Source: Tritonibacter horizontis (lineage in GTDB: Bacteria > Pseudomonadota > Alphaproteobacteria > Rhodobacterales > Rhodobacteraceae). Taken from it: DNA of 64,000 nucleotides. The translations under genes and the position numbers were made by a program. This document shows positions 1 to 8,830 of the stretch, one piece after another. Where the stretch lies: positions 46,493 through 110,492 of the forward strand of contig NZ_LPUY01000077.1 of NCBI RefSeq assembly GCF_001518015.1. Reading direction: 5' to 3'. Every line of letters begins with the position of its first letter. Position 1 is the stretch's first letter. The notes under the pieces were generated by a model. That model did not search any database. It had not been told where the DNA came from and saw nothing but the letters and a program-made list of their open reading frames with translations.

Positions 1-967
1 TGTCCAGGGCGTCGGGATCGCGGTTCGCCGCCGCCAACATCAACGCCACCTGATCACCGCGCTGGAAGGTATGGCCAAAGACCTCGACCTCCTCATAGGC
101 ATAGCGGGTGAACATATGCAGCGGCGGATCAAAGCGCAAAATCTCTTCGACCAGGCCGGAGATGCCGTCGGGCGTCAGCCAATTCGTATCCCAGCCCTGT
201 TCCAGCATGGTTTTGACGCCGTTCCCCAGTGAATGCACAGTGGCCTCGTGCCCGGCGTTCAGCAGCAGGATGCAGGTGCCGATCAGCTCGTCCGTAGACA
301 GGCTTTCGCCATCTTCTTCGGCCTGGATCAGGCGGGTGATCAGGTCTTCGCCCGGTGTCTTGCGGCGTTCTTCGACATAATTGGTGAGGAACTCGGTGAA
401 TTCCTGACTGGCCTTGGCGGCGGCATGCTCGGTCTCGGTTGTTTTGGAGGCCTGATACATCGCCACCATCTTGTGCGACCAATCCAGAAGCTGCGTTGAC
501 ATCGTTTCCGGCACACCCAGAAGACGGCAGATCGCAACCACCGGCACCTGTGTGCAATAGGCGGTCAGCAGATCGAAGGGCTCAGACGCGGGGAAAGCGT
601 CGATCAATCCGTGGCAGAGCGTTTTCAGTCCCGGCGACAGAGCCTTGATTTCACGGCTGGTGAAGGCACGCAGCACCAGCTTGCGCAACCGGGTGTGGCG
701 CGGCGGTTCGGCATCCAGCAGCGAATGGGCTTCGACGTGGAGGAATGGCGCCAGGTGGGCGGGGCCTTCTGTCACCATTTCCTGGGGAATTTCACGTCCG
801 AACCGGCGGTCGCGCAGCAGCATGTGAACGGTATCATGCCCAAAGGCGGCCATCATCTTGTAGTCTTGCCAGTAGACCAGCTTTGCCTGAGCGCGCGCGG
901 CGTCATAGAACGGATAGGGCATCTGGACAAAGTCCGGCTCGGTCGGGGATTGGAACACTGTCTTCAT
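1..967 (-). CDS. Cytochrome P450, N-terminal 322 residues (runs off the left edge)
   Basis: Reading the minus strand from ATG at 967 gives 322 codons open to the window edge. Visible P450 landmarks are a C-helix-like segment with PPRHTRLRK near residues 88-96, the I-helix oxygen-binding motif AGHEAT at 238-243, the K-helix ExxR pair as EILR at 275-278, and a segment near the edge resembling the AANRDP motif (312-318) that precedes the heme-binding Cys loop. The Cys loop itself lies outside the window. The protein has no N-terminal membrane anchor, so it should be a soluble bacterial class I P450 that takes electrons from a ferredoxin. The substrate cannot be told from this part. The gene is divergent from dctB with only 61 bp between the two starts. 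No strong ribosome binding site is seen before the ATG. Confidence 0.93.
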   Translation of the reverse strand, partial: MKTVFQSPTEPDFVQMPYPFYDAARAQAKLVYWQDYKMMAAFGHDTVHMLLRDRRFGREIPQEMVTEGPAHLAPFLHVEAHSLLDAEPPRHTRLRKLVLRAFTSREIKALSPGLKTLCHGLIDAFPASEPFDLLTAYCTQVPVVAICRLLGVPETMSTQLLDWSHKMVAMYQASKTTETEHAAAKASQEFTEFLTNYVEERRKTPGEDLITRLIQAEEDGESLSTDELIGTCILLLNAGHEATVHSLGNGVKTMLEQGWDTNWLTPDGISGLVEEILRFDPPLHMFTRYAYEEVEVFGHTFQRGDQVALMLAAANRDPDALD

Positions 968-1028
968 AAGACAAGCTTTTTGCCGAGGTCACTGGTCTTG
1001 GCAAGGGGGGCTTTGCTATTGTGCGCGA

Positions 1029-2783
1029 ATGATTGACGCACGTTATCCCCGTCTGGCCCTGGTTTTGGGCGTCGCCTTCGCAATCGTGGGCCTGTCTGTT
1101 GCGGTCTGGTGGTCCGGCTATCGTCAGGCCCTGACCGCATTGGGGGACCGCAGCGCATCGGATTTGGCCCTGGCCTCTGATCGCGTCAGCACCCAGTTGC
1201 AGATCTACCGCGAGCAGGCGGTTCTGACTGTGGACCATCCGGTGTTTCAGACGTTGGACAACCGGGTCGGCCGACGTCTGGCGACGCAGATGCTGCGGGA
1301 GCAGGCTGACAAGACCGGGGCGTTGGATGTTTTCTATGCCGACGCCAGTGGACAGGTGCTTGCCGCCGCGCAGGGGGTCGCTGGCGACAATGTGGCGGGG
1401 CGGGGATACTTCAGACGCGCCATGCAAGGGGCATTGGGGGCAGAGCCGATGGTGCTGCCGGGCGGCAGCGACCAGCGGGCCTATTTCTTTGCCGCCCCGG
1501 ATTTCGGTCCCGACGGTCGGGTCAGCGGCACGCTGGTGGTGGTGGCAAACATCGAAGAGGTCGAACAGACCTGGCGCGGATCCTTGCCGGCGGTCTATTT
1601 CACCATCGAGGACGGTCGTGTGTTCATGTCCAACCGGTCAGAGCTTTTGTTCTGGCAGCGCAACGGCGACAGGCCGGGCCTGTTGCCTGTTGGCGGCGAT
1701 GCGTTGCCGTTGCAGGTGCGCCAGATTGGCGTTCACGAGATCTGGCAATTGGGGTGGAGCCCTTACCTGCCGGGAGAGGCGCTGCATCTGAGCATCGCGC
1801 TTCCGGCCATCGAGATGCAGGGCGAGATCCTGGTCGATGTGGCCCCGGCCCGGCGCATTGCGACGCTACAGGCGATGGCGATGGCGGCTGTTTGCCTTGC
1901 GTTCGGAACCATTCTCTTTCTCGCGGCGGAGCGGCGCCGAACCCTGGCCGAGGCCAATGCCGCGCTGGAATTGCGGGTGGAGGGCCGCACCCGCGCGCTG
2001 TCCGAGGCAAACCAGCAGCTGCGCCGCGAGGTCCGGGAACGCCAAGACGCCGAGGCGGCGCTGAAACGGGCGCAGGCGGACCTGGTGCAGGCGGACAAAC
2101 TGTCGGCCCTCGGTCAGATGTCGGCGGGGATCAGCCATGAGCTGAACCAGCCGTTGATGGCGATTCAGCAGTTTGCCGAAAACGGCCAGGCATTTCTGGC
2201 CCGCAACCGGACGGACAAGGCGGCCGAAAACCTGACCCGCATTGCGCAGATGTCCGCCCGGATGGCGCGGATCATCAAGAACTTGCGCGCCTTTGCCCGC
2301 AACGAAAGCGAACCGGTTGGTCGGGTGGACCTGGTGCAGGTCATCAATGCGGCGGTGGAGCTGACGGAGTCCCGGTTGCGCGACCAGGGCGTTGTCCTGG
2401 ATTGGCGCCCGGATGCGGTGGGGCCGGTTTTCGCACGGGGCGGAGATGTACGGCTGACACAGGTTTTTGTCAACCTTATCAACAATGCAGCCGATGCGAT
2501 GCTGGAGCAAAACGAGCGACGCATTTGCATTGCGATCAACACTGGCGCGCGGTTGAACGTTACGGTGCGCGACATTGGTCCCGGCCTGAAAGAGCCCGAA
2601 AAAGTGTTTGAACCCTTTTATTCGACCAAGGCTGTCGGCAGCTCCGAGGGCATGGGGTTGGGCTTGTCGATCTCCTACGGGCTGGTGCAGAGTTTCGGCG
2701 GCAATATCCGCGGCGCCAACGCTGAAACGGGCGCGGAATTCACGGTCGAGCTGGACTACTGGAAAGAGGAAAACGCCGCATGA
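1029..2783 (+). CDS. dctB: C4-dicarboxylate sensor histidine kinase DctB
   Basis: 584 residues. A first membrane helix lies at about 9-29 and a second at about 280-300. They enclose a periplasmic PDC/Cache-type sensor region of about 250 residues, which in this family binds succinate, malate or fumarate. A short coiled coil (about 305-350) leads to the HisKA domain with the phosphoacceptor in the motif SHELNQP (His370). The HATPase domain follows, with an N box (NLINNAADAM), a G1-like DIGPG and a GMGLGLSI G2 box. The length is usual for DctB. The stop overlaps the dctD start by 4 bp (ATGA), so the two are translationally coupled. Position before dctD and dctPQM supports a role in dicarboxylate uptake control rather than another Cache kinase. 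Confidence 0.9.
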   Translation: MIDARYPRLALVLGVAFAIVGLSVAVWWSGYRQALTALGDRSASDLALASDRVSTQLQIYREQAVLTVDHPVFQTLDNRVGRRLATQMLREQADKTGALDVFYADASGQVLAAAQGVAGDNVAGRGYFRRAMQGALGAEPMVLPGGSDQRAYFFAAPDFGPDGRVSGTLVVVANIEEVEQTWRGSLPAVYFTIEDGRVFMSNRSELLFWQRNGDRPGLLPVGGDALPLQVRQIGVHEIWQLGWSPYLPGEALHLSIALPAIEMQGEILVDVAPARRIATLQAMAMAAVCLAFGTILFLAAERRRTLAEANAALELRVEGRTRALSEANQQLRREVRERQDAEAALKRAQADLVQADKLSALGQMSAGISHELNQPLMAIQQFAENGQAFLARNRTDKAAENLTRIAQMSARMARIIKNLRAFARNESEPVGRVDLVQVINAAVELTESRLRDQGVVLDWRPDAVGPVFARGGDVRLTQVFVNLINNAADAMLEQNERRICIAINTGARLNVTVRDIGPGLKEPEKVFEPFYSTKAVGSSEGMGLGLSISYGLVQSFGGNIRGANAETGAEFTVELDYWKEENAA

Positions 2784-4021
2784 GCGCCGGTGACATACGC
2801 AAGATCCTGTTGGTTGATGACGATGCCGCCGTCCGGGAGGCCCTGAGCCAGACGCTTGACCTCTACGATCTGGAGGCCCTCACTGCGGGGTCCTTTGTTG
2901 CGGCCAAGGATCAGATCACCCCGGAGTTCAGGGGGGTGATCCTGTCGGACATGCGGATGCCGGGCCGTGATGGGTTTCACCTGCTGGCCTACGCGCAGCA
3001 GGTCGATGCGGAACTGCCGGTCGTGCTGCTGACCGGCGAAGGTGACATCCCCATGGCGGTCCGAGCGATGTCGGAAGGGGCCTTTGATTTTCTGGAAAAG
3101 CCTTGTGCCACAGTCACGTTGAAGGCGGTTCTGGAACGGGCCCTGCGCACGCGGGCGCTGGTGCTGGAAAACCGCCAGCTGAAGACGCAACTGGAACGCG
3201 GCGACCCTGCGGCGCGGATGCTTTATGGCACCTCGCCGCAGGCGCACGAGCTGCGGGCGCGGGTGCGCTCGGTTGCGCCCACGGATGCCGAGGTGCTGGT
3301 CAGCGGGCCGCCCGGCAGCGGTATCCCAAAGGTGGCTGAAGTCGTGCATCTGATGTCGCGGCGCGGGCAGCGTGCCTTTGTCAAACGGCCCTGCGCCGGC
3401 TTGACGCCTGACGCATTCGAGGCCCTCTGCCAAAGCGCTGAGGGCGGATCCCTGTTTCTGGATGAGTTGTCCGCGATGCCGGAAGAGACGCAGTTCGCGG
3501 TGCTTGAGCAGCTGGAACAGGGTGGGGCGGTCCGGATCATTGGCGGATCGTCCACTGATCTTGCTGCGCCGGTTGCGTCGGGAAAATTCAATGCAGAGCT
3601 GTTCTATCGACTTGATGTAATGCGGGTCCGCATTCCCTCGCTTGCGGAACGGCGCGACGATATTCCGGTTCTGTTTCAGCACTACGTCAGCCAGGCGGCA
3701 GAACAGGCCGGGATTGATGCACCGGACATCAGTCCGGATTTCCTGGCCGGCCTGATGGCGCAGGATTGGCCCGGAAATGCGCGCTCGCTGATGTCGGCGG
3801 CGATGCGGTTTGTGCTGGGCATGCCGGACGAGGTCACGGAAGCAGGCGATCTTGGGCTGGGGGAGCAGATGGCACAGGTCGAACGTTCCTTGTTGATCGC
3901 GGCCCTGGGCCGACAGAACGGTCGCGCCTCGGCGGCAGCGCAGGCGCTGAAGCTGCCGCGCAAGACGTTTTATGACAAGCTGGCGAAATACGGGATTCGT
4001 CCCGAGGACTATCGCCGTTGA
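2780..4021 (+). CDS. dctD: DctD-type response regulator lacking GAFTGA and a normal Walker A
   Basis: 413 residues. The receiver domain is intact with phosphoacceptor Asp57 (SDMRMPG). The central AAA+ domain is degenerate: the Walker A region reads GPPGSGIPK (176-184) instead of GxTGxGKE, and the usual ELFGHE-GAFTGA stretch is absent, so the sequence passes directly from CAGLTPDAFE to the Walker B segment LFLDEL (Asp228). Motifs after it (YRLDVMRVRIPSLAERRDDIP, written here as the R-finger region; WPGNARSL) remain, as does a C-terminal Fis-type helix-turn-helix (about 384-410). Typical DctD is some 25-30 residues longer. The sequence therefore predicts a regulator that binds DNA and is phosphorylated by DctB but cannot remodel sigma-54 polymerase in the standard way. 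Such loss is known for Rhodobacter capsulatus NtrC, which works with the housekeeping sigma factor. Confidence 0.88.
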   Translation: MSAGDIRKILLVDDDAAVREALSQTLDLYDLEALTAGSFVAAKDQITPEFRGVILSDMRMPGRDGFHLLAYAQQVDAELPVVLLTGEGDIPMAVRAMSEGAFDFLEKPCATVTLKAVLERALRTRALVLENRQLKTQLERGDPAARMLYGTSPQAHELRARVRSVAPTDAEVLVSGPPGSGIPKVAEVVHLMSRRGQRAFVKRPCAGLTPDAFEALCQSAEGGSLFLDELSAMPEETQFAVLEQLEQGGAVRIIGGSSTDLAAPVASGKFNAELFYRLDVMRVRIPSLAERRDDIPVLFQHYVSQAAEQAGIDAPDISPDFLAGLMAQDWPGNARSLMSAAMRFVLGMPDEVTEAGDLGLGEQMAQVERSLLIAALGRQNGRASAAAQALKLPRKTFYDKLAKYGIRPEDYRR

Positions 4022-4023
4022 CA

Positions 4024-4074
4024 TGTGCGAAAATCCGCACAAACGGGGGTGAAGACTGTGCGGGTTTCCGCACG
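4024..4074 (+). promoter_or_regulatory. Two tandem 18-bp dyads upstream of dctP, candidate DctD binding sites
   Basis: Two inverted repeats of the form TGTGCG-N6-CGCACR occupy 4024-4041 (TGTGCG AAAATC CGCACA, perfect) and 4057-4074 (TGTGCG GGTTTC CGCACG, one end mismatch). Their centres are 33 bp apart, about three helical turns, so dimers bound at both would sit on the same DNA face. They start 2 bp after the dctD stop and lie about 190-240 bp before the dctP start. Tandem upstream dyads are the known layout for DctD at rhizobial dctA promoters. Assignment to this DctD is inference from position. Confidence 0.6.
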
Positions 4075-4205
4075 GATACTGCCCCGCCGCTTATTTTCGA
4101 GGTTGGAAATTAATCTAGGCATCTGAAAGAAAACGATTTTCAAGAGAAATTCAGGCGGAGGAAAACGCGTCTTGAGCGGATCGCCGCCTTAACCAATTCT
4201 GGCGC

Positions 4206-4233
4206 CCTAGCCTGAGGTGCTGCCTCGGCTAGG
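4206..4233 (+). promoter_or_regulatory. Hairpin in the dctP 5' leader
   Basis: CCTAGCCTGAGG pairs with CCTCGGCTAGG across a TGCTG loop, leaving one bulged T in an 11-bp stem. It ends 27 nt before the dctP start, just ahead of the GGGAGG ribosome binding site at 4250-4255, and no T-run follows, so a role in mRNA stability or translation is more likely than termination. Confidence 0.4.
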
Positions 4234-4260
4234 CAGAAAACAGATTCTTGGGAGGATCAC

Positions 4261-5265
4261 ATGAAATTTTTGACTGCAGCCGCCACCGCGCTGGCTCTGA
4301 CCGTGACTGCGGGCGCCGCCTCCGCCGATGCCTGCGACGATGGGGAAATTGTTGTAAAATTCAGCCATGTCACCAACACCGACAAGCACCCCAAGGGGAT
4401 TGCCGCGTCCCTGCTTGAGCAGCGTGTCAACGACGAGATGAACGGCACGATGTGCATGGTCGTCTATCCGAACTCGACGCTGTATGATGACAACAAAGTG
4501 CTCGAAGCGATGTTGCAGGGCGACGTGCAACTGGCCGCGCCGTCCCTGTCGAAGTTCGAGAAATTTACCAAACAGTTCCGTCTGTTCGATCTGCCGTTCA
4601 TGTTCAAGAACATCGACGCCGTCGATGCGTTCCAGGCGTCGGACAACGGTCAGGCCATGCTGGACAGCATGCAGCGCCGTGGTCTTCAGGGGCTGGGTTA
4701 CTGGCACAACGGCATGAAGCAGATGTCGGCCAATAAGCCGCTGCTGATGCCCGAAGACGCCAATGGTCTGAAGTTCCGCGTTCAATCCTCTGACGTGCTT
4801 GTGGCCCAGATGGAAGCAATCGGCGGCAGCCCGCAGAAAATGGCCTTTTCCGAAGTTTACGGTGCCCTGCAGCAAGGGGTTGTGGACGGTCAGGAAAACA
4901 CTTGGTCCAACATCTACGGCCGCAAGTTCTTTGAAGTTCAGGATGGCGTGACCGAAACCAACCACGGCGCGCTGGACTATCTCGTCGTGGCTTCCGTTGA
5001 TTGGCTCGACAGCCTGGATGCCGACGTGCGCGATCAGTTCCTCACCATCATGAGCGAAGTGACCGACGCGCGGAACTCTGAATCCACCAAGGTCAACAAC
5101 GAAGCCAAAGAGGCCATCATCGCTGCAGGTGGCACCGTGCGTCAGCTGACACCTGAACAGCGTCAAGCATGGGTCGATGCGATGAAACCGGTCTGGGAAC
5201 AGTTCTCCGGTGACGTCGGCCAGGACATGATCGACGCGGCTCAGGCCATCAACGCCGGTCTGTAA
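4261..5265 (+). CDS. dctP: TRAP transporter substrate-binding protein DctP (C4-dicarboxylate)
   Basis: 334 residues with a Sec signal peptide of about 22 residues ending at an ASA|DA-like site. The mature part follows the DctP fold: an early KFSHV-NTDKHPKG segment near residue 36, the substrate-anchoring Arg in LKFRVQSSD (about residue 179), and the YGALQQGVVDGQEN segment that lines the hinge and cleft (about 200-213). Malate, succinate and fumarate are the expected ligands because the dctBD genes are immediately upstream. The protein would deliver ligand to DctQM in the periplasm. A strong GGGAGG site lies 5 nt before the ATG. The gene sits first in dctPQM behind the tandem dyads and hairpin described separately. 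Confidence 0.93.
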   Translation: MKFLTAAATALALTVTAGAASADACDDGEIVVKFSHVTNTDKHPKGIAASLLEQRVNDEMNGTMCMVVYPNSTLYDDNKVLEAMLQGDVQLAAPSLSKFEKFTKQFRLFDLPFMFKNIDAVDAFQASDNGQAMLDSMQRRGLQGLGYWHNGMKQMSANKPLLMPEDANGLKFRVQSSDVLVAQMEAIGGSPQKMAFSEVYGALQQGVVDGQENTWSNIYGRKFFEVQDGVTETNHGALDYLVVASVDWLDSLDADVRDQFLTIMSEVTDARNSESTKVNNEAKEAIIAAGGTVRQLTPEQRQAWVDAMKPVWEQFSGDVGQDMIDAAQAINAGL

Positions 5266-5367
5266 TCCAAATCTTGTGCGGAGCGCGCCACAGCTGTGCG
5301 CTCCGACACCTCGGCGTCCCCATGGTGCGGTCGCCACATCCTATCCTTAAAAACTGGGGAGACGACT

Positions 5368-6045
5368 ATGTCGGGGGCAAAAGCCAACCCGTCGGGGTTT
5401 ATTCATACGCTTGAAGAAACCATGATCGCGTTTCTGATCGGCTGCATGACGATTTTGACATTCGCCAATGTCATCGCGCGCTATATCTTCAATTCCAATA
5501 TCCTTTGGGCGCTGGAGCTGACAGTGTTCCTGTTTGCCTGGCTTGTGTTGTTGGGTGCAGCCTATGCAGTCAAAGTGCACGCCCACCTTGGCGTCGATGC
5601 GATCATCAATCTGCTTCCGGCTGGGCCACGCCGTATTGTCGGCCTGATTGCCGCCTCTGCCTGTCTCGCCTTCTCTTTGCTGATGCTGAAAGGTGCCTAT
5701 GATTATTGGTCGGTCTTTGCCGATTTGCCCCCGACAACAGGGCGATGGTTTCCGACCGGTTTTGATCTCAAGGCCCGCAGCCAGAGTTTCTACGAAGTTC
5801 AGGACGTGCCGATGATCGCGCCGCTGCGCTTCCTCGAGGATCTTATCAACTACGGCGATTCCTATGAGAAACTGCCAAAGGTGGTGCCTTATGTGGTGCT
5901 GCCCTTGTCGATGCTGTTGTTGGTTGGGCGCTTTGTTCAGGCTGCTGTGCAAATTCTACGCGGTGACACGGACCGTCTGGTCGCAAGTCATGAAGTTGAA
6001 GACGAACTCGAAGCGGTTCGCGCACAGAATGAGGGCTCCAACTGA
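5368..6045 (+). CDS. dctQ: TRAP transporter small membrane subunit DctQ
   Basis: 225 residues from the ATG at 5368, chosen because GGGGAG lies 7 nt upstream; an in-frame start further up (5296) has no such site and would add a non-membrane tail. Four hydrophobic segments are seen (about 14-36, 45-65, 85-107 and 175-195). The pattern FANVIARYIFNSNILWALEL is typical of DctQ. DctQ scaffolds the DctM transport subunit in the inner membrane. Compared with the shortest family members there is a longer loop between the third and fourth helices (about 108-172). The stop overlaps the dctM start by one base (TGATG). Confidence 0.9.
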   Translation: MSGAKANPSGFIHTLEETMIAFLIGCMTILTFANVIARYIFNSNILWALELTVFLFAWLVLLGAAYAVKVHAHLGVDAIINLLPAGPRRIVGLIAASACLAFSLLMLKGAYDYWSVFADLPPTTGRWFPTGFDLKARSQSFYEVQDVPMIAPLRFLEDLINYGDSYEKLPKVVPYVVLPLSMLLLVGRFVQAAVQILRGDTDRLVASHEVEDELEAVRAQNEGSN

Positions 6046-7421
6046 TGGAAGTTGTCCTGCTATTTTCGCTTGTCATCGGCCTGTTGCTGATCGGGGTTCC
6101 GATCGCGGTATCGCTCGGGCTCAGCTCAACCCTGTTTCTGTTGTTCTTTTCAGACAGTTCGTTGGCCTCTGTGGCGGGGACGTTGTTCCAGGCCTTTGAA
6201 GGGCACTTTACCCTGCTGGCGATCCCCTTCTTTATCCTCGCGTCGAGTTTCATGACCACGGGCGGCGTTGCCCGCCGGATTATCCGGTTCTCCATCGCTT
6301 GTGTGGGGCATCTTCCGGGCGGGCTGGCGATTGCCGGTGTCTTTGCCTGTATGCTGTTTGCGGCTCTGTCAGGGTCGTCTCCGGCGACTGTGGTTGCAAT
6401 CGGTTCGATTGTGATCGCCGGGATGCGCCAGGTTGGCTACTCCAAGGAATTCGCGGCCGGTGTGATCTGTAATGCGGGCACGCTGGGCATCCTGATCCCG
6501 CCCTCCATTGTGATGGTGGTCTATGCCGCTGCAGTCGAGGTTTCGGTCGGTCGGATGTTCCTGGCCGGTGTGATTCCGGGGCTGATGGCCGGCATCATGC
6601 TGATGGTGACCATCTTCGTGATGGCCAAGGTCAAAAACCTGCCCAAGGGCGAGTGGCATGGTTGGGGCGAAGTCTTTCAGTCCGCGCGGGACGCCGGGTG
6701 GGGCTTGTTCCTGATCGTCATCATTCTCGGCGGTATTTATGGCGGCATTTTCACCCCGACAGAGGCGGCAGCGGTGGCGGCGATCTACGCCTTTTTCATC
6801 GCCTGTTTTGTGTACAAGGACATGGGCCCGCTGTCGAACGGCGAAGGACTGGCCAAGACGCCGCTGCTGCGGAAACCTCATGCCTTGCTGACGGCGTTTT
6901 TCCACCCGGATACCAAGAAAACACTGTTTGAGGCGGGTAAACTGACGGTCACGCTGCTCTTTGTGATCGCCAATGCTTTGATCCTGAAACATGTGCTGAC
7001 CGACGAACAAATACCGCAGCATATCGCCAATGCGATGTTGTCGGCGGGCTTCGGGCCAGTGATGTTCTTGATTGTGGTGAATGTGATCCTGTTGATCGGC
7101 GGGCAATTCATGGAACCCTCCGGGCTGTTGGTGATCGTGGCGCCGCTGGTGTTTCCGATTGCGATTGAACTGGGGATCGACCCGATCCATCTCGGCATCA
7201 TCATGGTGGTAAACATGGAGATCGGCATGATCACACCGCCAGTTGGTCTGAACCTGTTTGTCACCTCGGGTGTGGCGGGCATGCCGATGATGGCGGTTGT
7301 GCGGGCCGCATTGCCCTTCCTCGCCGTACTCTTCGTGTTCCTGATCCTGATCACCTATATTCCGTGGCTGTCGACGGTGCTGCCCAATGCGATTATGGGG
7401 CCGGAGATCATTACGAACTGA
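6045..7421 (+). CDS. dctM: TRAP transporter large membrane subunit DctM
   Basis: 458 residues, nearly all hydrophobic helices, of the usual DctM length with about 12 spans. Family signatures include LSGSSPATVVAIGSI in the first half and the paired GQFMEPSGLL and GMITPPVGLN segments in the second half, which match the two inverted-repeat transport motifs that bind sodium and substrate. It is the ion-coupled transport channel fed by DctP. It follows dctQ with one-base overlap and ends 26 bp before a bidirectional terminator. A hydrophilic insert at about 255-290 joins the two halves. Confidence 0.93.
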   Translation: MEVVLLFSLVIGLLLIGVPIAVSLGLSSTLFLLFFSDSSLASVAGTLFQAFEGHFTLLAIPFFILASSFMTTGGVARRIIRFSIACVGHLPGGLAIAGVFACMLFAALSGSSPATVVAIGSIVIAGMRQVGYSKEFAAGVICNAGTLGILIPPSIVMVVYAAAVEVSVGRMFLAGVIPGLMAGIMLMVTIFVMAKVKNLPKGEWHGWGEVFQSARDAGWGLFLIVIILGGIYGGIFTPTEAAAVAAIYAFFIACFVYKDMGPLSNGEGLAKTPLLRKPHALLTAFFHPDTKKTLFEAGKLTVTLLFVIANALILKHVLTDEQIPQHIANAMLSAGFGPVMFLIVVNVILLIGGQFMEPSGLLVIVAPLVFPIAIELGIDPIHLGIIMVVNMEIGMITPPVGLNLFVTSGVAGMPMMAVVRAALPFLAVLFVFLILITYIPWLSTVLPNAIMGPEIITN

Positions 7422-7447
7422 TCGGGGACCAGAGTTGATTGAAATGC

Positions 7448-7479
7448 AAAACGCCCGGAGCGACAGCTCTGGGCGTTTT
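7448..7479. terminator. Bidirectional terminator between dctM and tpiA
   Basis: AAAACGCCCGGAGC pairs with GCTCTGGGCGTTTT around a GACA loop, with one G-T wobble. The A-run and T-run at the two edges let it work in both directions, for the convergent dctM and tpiA genes. Confidence 0.85.
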
Positions 7480-7504
7480 GGCTTTTCGGAAACGGGGCAG
7501 GGCC

Positions 7505-8245
7505 TCAGCTGGCCGCAAGGGCCGCAATGATGGCGCCGAAATCCGCCGCCTTGAGGCTGGCACCGCCGACCAACGCACCATCAACGTTTGGCACCGCGAA
7601 AATTTCGGCGGCGTTGGATGGTTTGACGGATCCGCCATAAAGCAGCGGAATGTCGGACCCCGCCGCGCCGAACCGGTGCTCCACGGCGCGGCGCAGGGCG
7701 GTGTGGACCTCGCCAATCTGCTCCAGGGTCGGGACCTTGCCGGTTCCGATGGCCCAGACCGGTTCATAGGCCACCACGGTATTGGCGGCTGTGGTCACAT
7801 CCGGAAGCGAGCCTGCAAGCTGGCGTTCGACCACGCTCAGGGTCTGGCCGGTTTCACGTTCCTCGAGGGTTTCACCGATGCAGATCACCGCACAAAGACC
7901 GGCAGCAATCGCCGCTTCGGCCTTGGCGCGAACCGTCTCGCTGGTTTCACCGTGGTCGGTCCGGCGCTCCGAATGACCGAGGATCACATAGGTTGCACCC
8001 GCATCGCGCAGCATGTCGGCGCTGATATCACCGGTGTGGGCGCCGCTGGCCACGGCATGGCAGTCCTGGCCGCCAATGGCGATCCCACCGGCCAGAGCGG
8101 CAGCACGCGACAGCAAGGTCGCCGGTGGGCAGATCAAGATGTCGACGGAGTTGGGCAGATCCTGACCTGCCAGGGCCTGCAGCTCCGTCAGATTGCCGCC
8201 GGTGCCGTTCATTTTCCAGTTGCCTGCCGCCAGTTTGCGCGCCAT
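7505..8245 (-). CDS. tpiA: Triosephosphate isomerase
   Basis: 246 residues, the normal size. It interconverts glyceraldehyde 3-phosphate and dihydroxyacetone phosphate in glycolysis and gluconeogenesis in the cytoplasm. The N-terminal AAGNWKMNG carries the active-site Asn and Lys, ILGHSERR carries the catalytic His, [11 protein letters not shown] carries the catalytic Glu and the start of the mobile loop, and YGGSVK binds phosphate. A purine-rich GGGGGG stretch precedes the ATG. The gene is convergent with dctM and shares its terminator. Confidence 0.97.
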   Translation of the reverse strand: MARKLAAGNWKMNGTGGNLTELQALAGQDLPNSVDILICPPATLLSRAAALAGGIAIGGQDCHAVASGAHTGDISADMLRDAGATYVILGHSERRTDHGETSETVRAKAEAAIAAGLCAVICIGETLEERETGQTLSVVERQLAGSLPDVTTAANTVVAYEPVWAIGTGKVPTLEQIGEVHTALRRAVEHRFGAAGSDIPLLYGGSVKPSNAAEIFAVPNVDGALVGGASLKAADFGAIIAALAAS

Positions 8246-8332
8246 GTCGCCCCCCTATCTATCTGGTTGTGTCGTTGACCGATTTGGTAGCACCGCGGAC
8301 AGGGCGGAGCAATCAAAGCCCTTGGCGGATGC

Positions 8333-8359
8333 AAAAAAGGGTGGCGCGGGGCCACCCTT
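8333..8359 (-). terminator. Rho-independent terminator of the Fe-S carrier gene
   Basis: On the minus strand AAGGGTGGC and GCCACCCTT form a perfect 9-bp stem with a 5-nt loop, followed by six T. It lies 31 bp after the carrier stop codon. Confidence 0.85.
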
Positions 8360-8389
8360 GGGTCGATGTCTGAAAGGCCTGCCCGCGGT

Positions 8390-8746
8390 CTATTCCTCGC
8401 CCACCTTGAAGCTGATCGACTCGCCGCAGCCGCAGGCCTCTGCCACATTCGGGTTGTTGAACTTGAAGCTGGACTCCAGAAGCGAGACTTCATAGTCGAT
8501 TTCGGTCCCGAACAGAAACATCTGCGCCATCGGCGCGATCAGGATCCGTGCGCCGCCCTGTTCCACCACTTCGTCGTTGGGATCAGCCTCTTCGACATAG
8601 TCCATAGTGTATTCCATGCCCGCACAGCCGCCTTTCTTGACGCCGATCCGCAGGCCTGCGTGGCCCGCGCTTTCCATCAGCTTGGAAATCTGCGTGGCGG
8701 CGCGCGGGGTCATGGTGACGGCTTGTTTGCCGGGAATACCGAACAT
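8390..8746 (-). CDS. A-type iron-sulfur cluster carrier (SufA/ErpA/IscA family)
   Basis: 118 residues. The three family cysteines are present: one in KKGGCAGMEY (about residue 42) and two in the C-terminal CGCGESI (about 106-108). These bind and hand on Fe-S clusters to apo-proteins. The N-terminal part (VTMTPRAATQISKLM) matches the carrier fold. It follows sufT on the same strand by 84 bp and ends at a strong terminator, so a sufT-carrier unit is likely. In this group such a gene is often called sufA, but separation from the rest of a suf operon leaves SufA and ErpA equally possible. Confidence 0.9.
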   Translation of the reverse strand: MFGIPGKQAVTMTPRAATQISKLMESAGHAGLRIGVKKGGCAGMEYTMDYVEEADPNDEVVEQGGARILIAPMAQMFLFGTEIDYEVSLLESSFKFNNPNVAEACGCGESISFKVGEE

Positions 8747-8830
8747 TGTAGGCTCCGTTTCGTTCTAAACGTAACGTAGGGGGTGGAAAGGCGCCCCACA
8801 AGGGGGGCGGGCGATCACAGGGTTTTGTGC

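Noticed and set aside
998..1022. Possible sigma-54 promoter (TTGGCA ... TTTGCT) before dctB
   Set aside because: The GG and GC elements are 15 bp apart instead of 12, so it does not fit; as a sigma-70 promoter the spacer is too short (13 bp).
4216..4229. GG and GC with the correct 12-bp step before dctP
   Set aside because: Flanking bases do not match TGGCAC/TTGC and the stretch is inside a hairpin, so I do not call a sigma-54 promoter.
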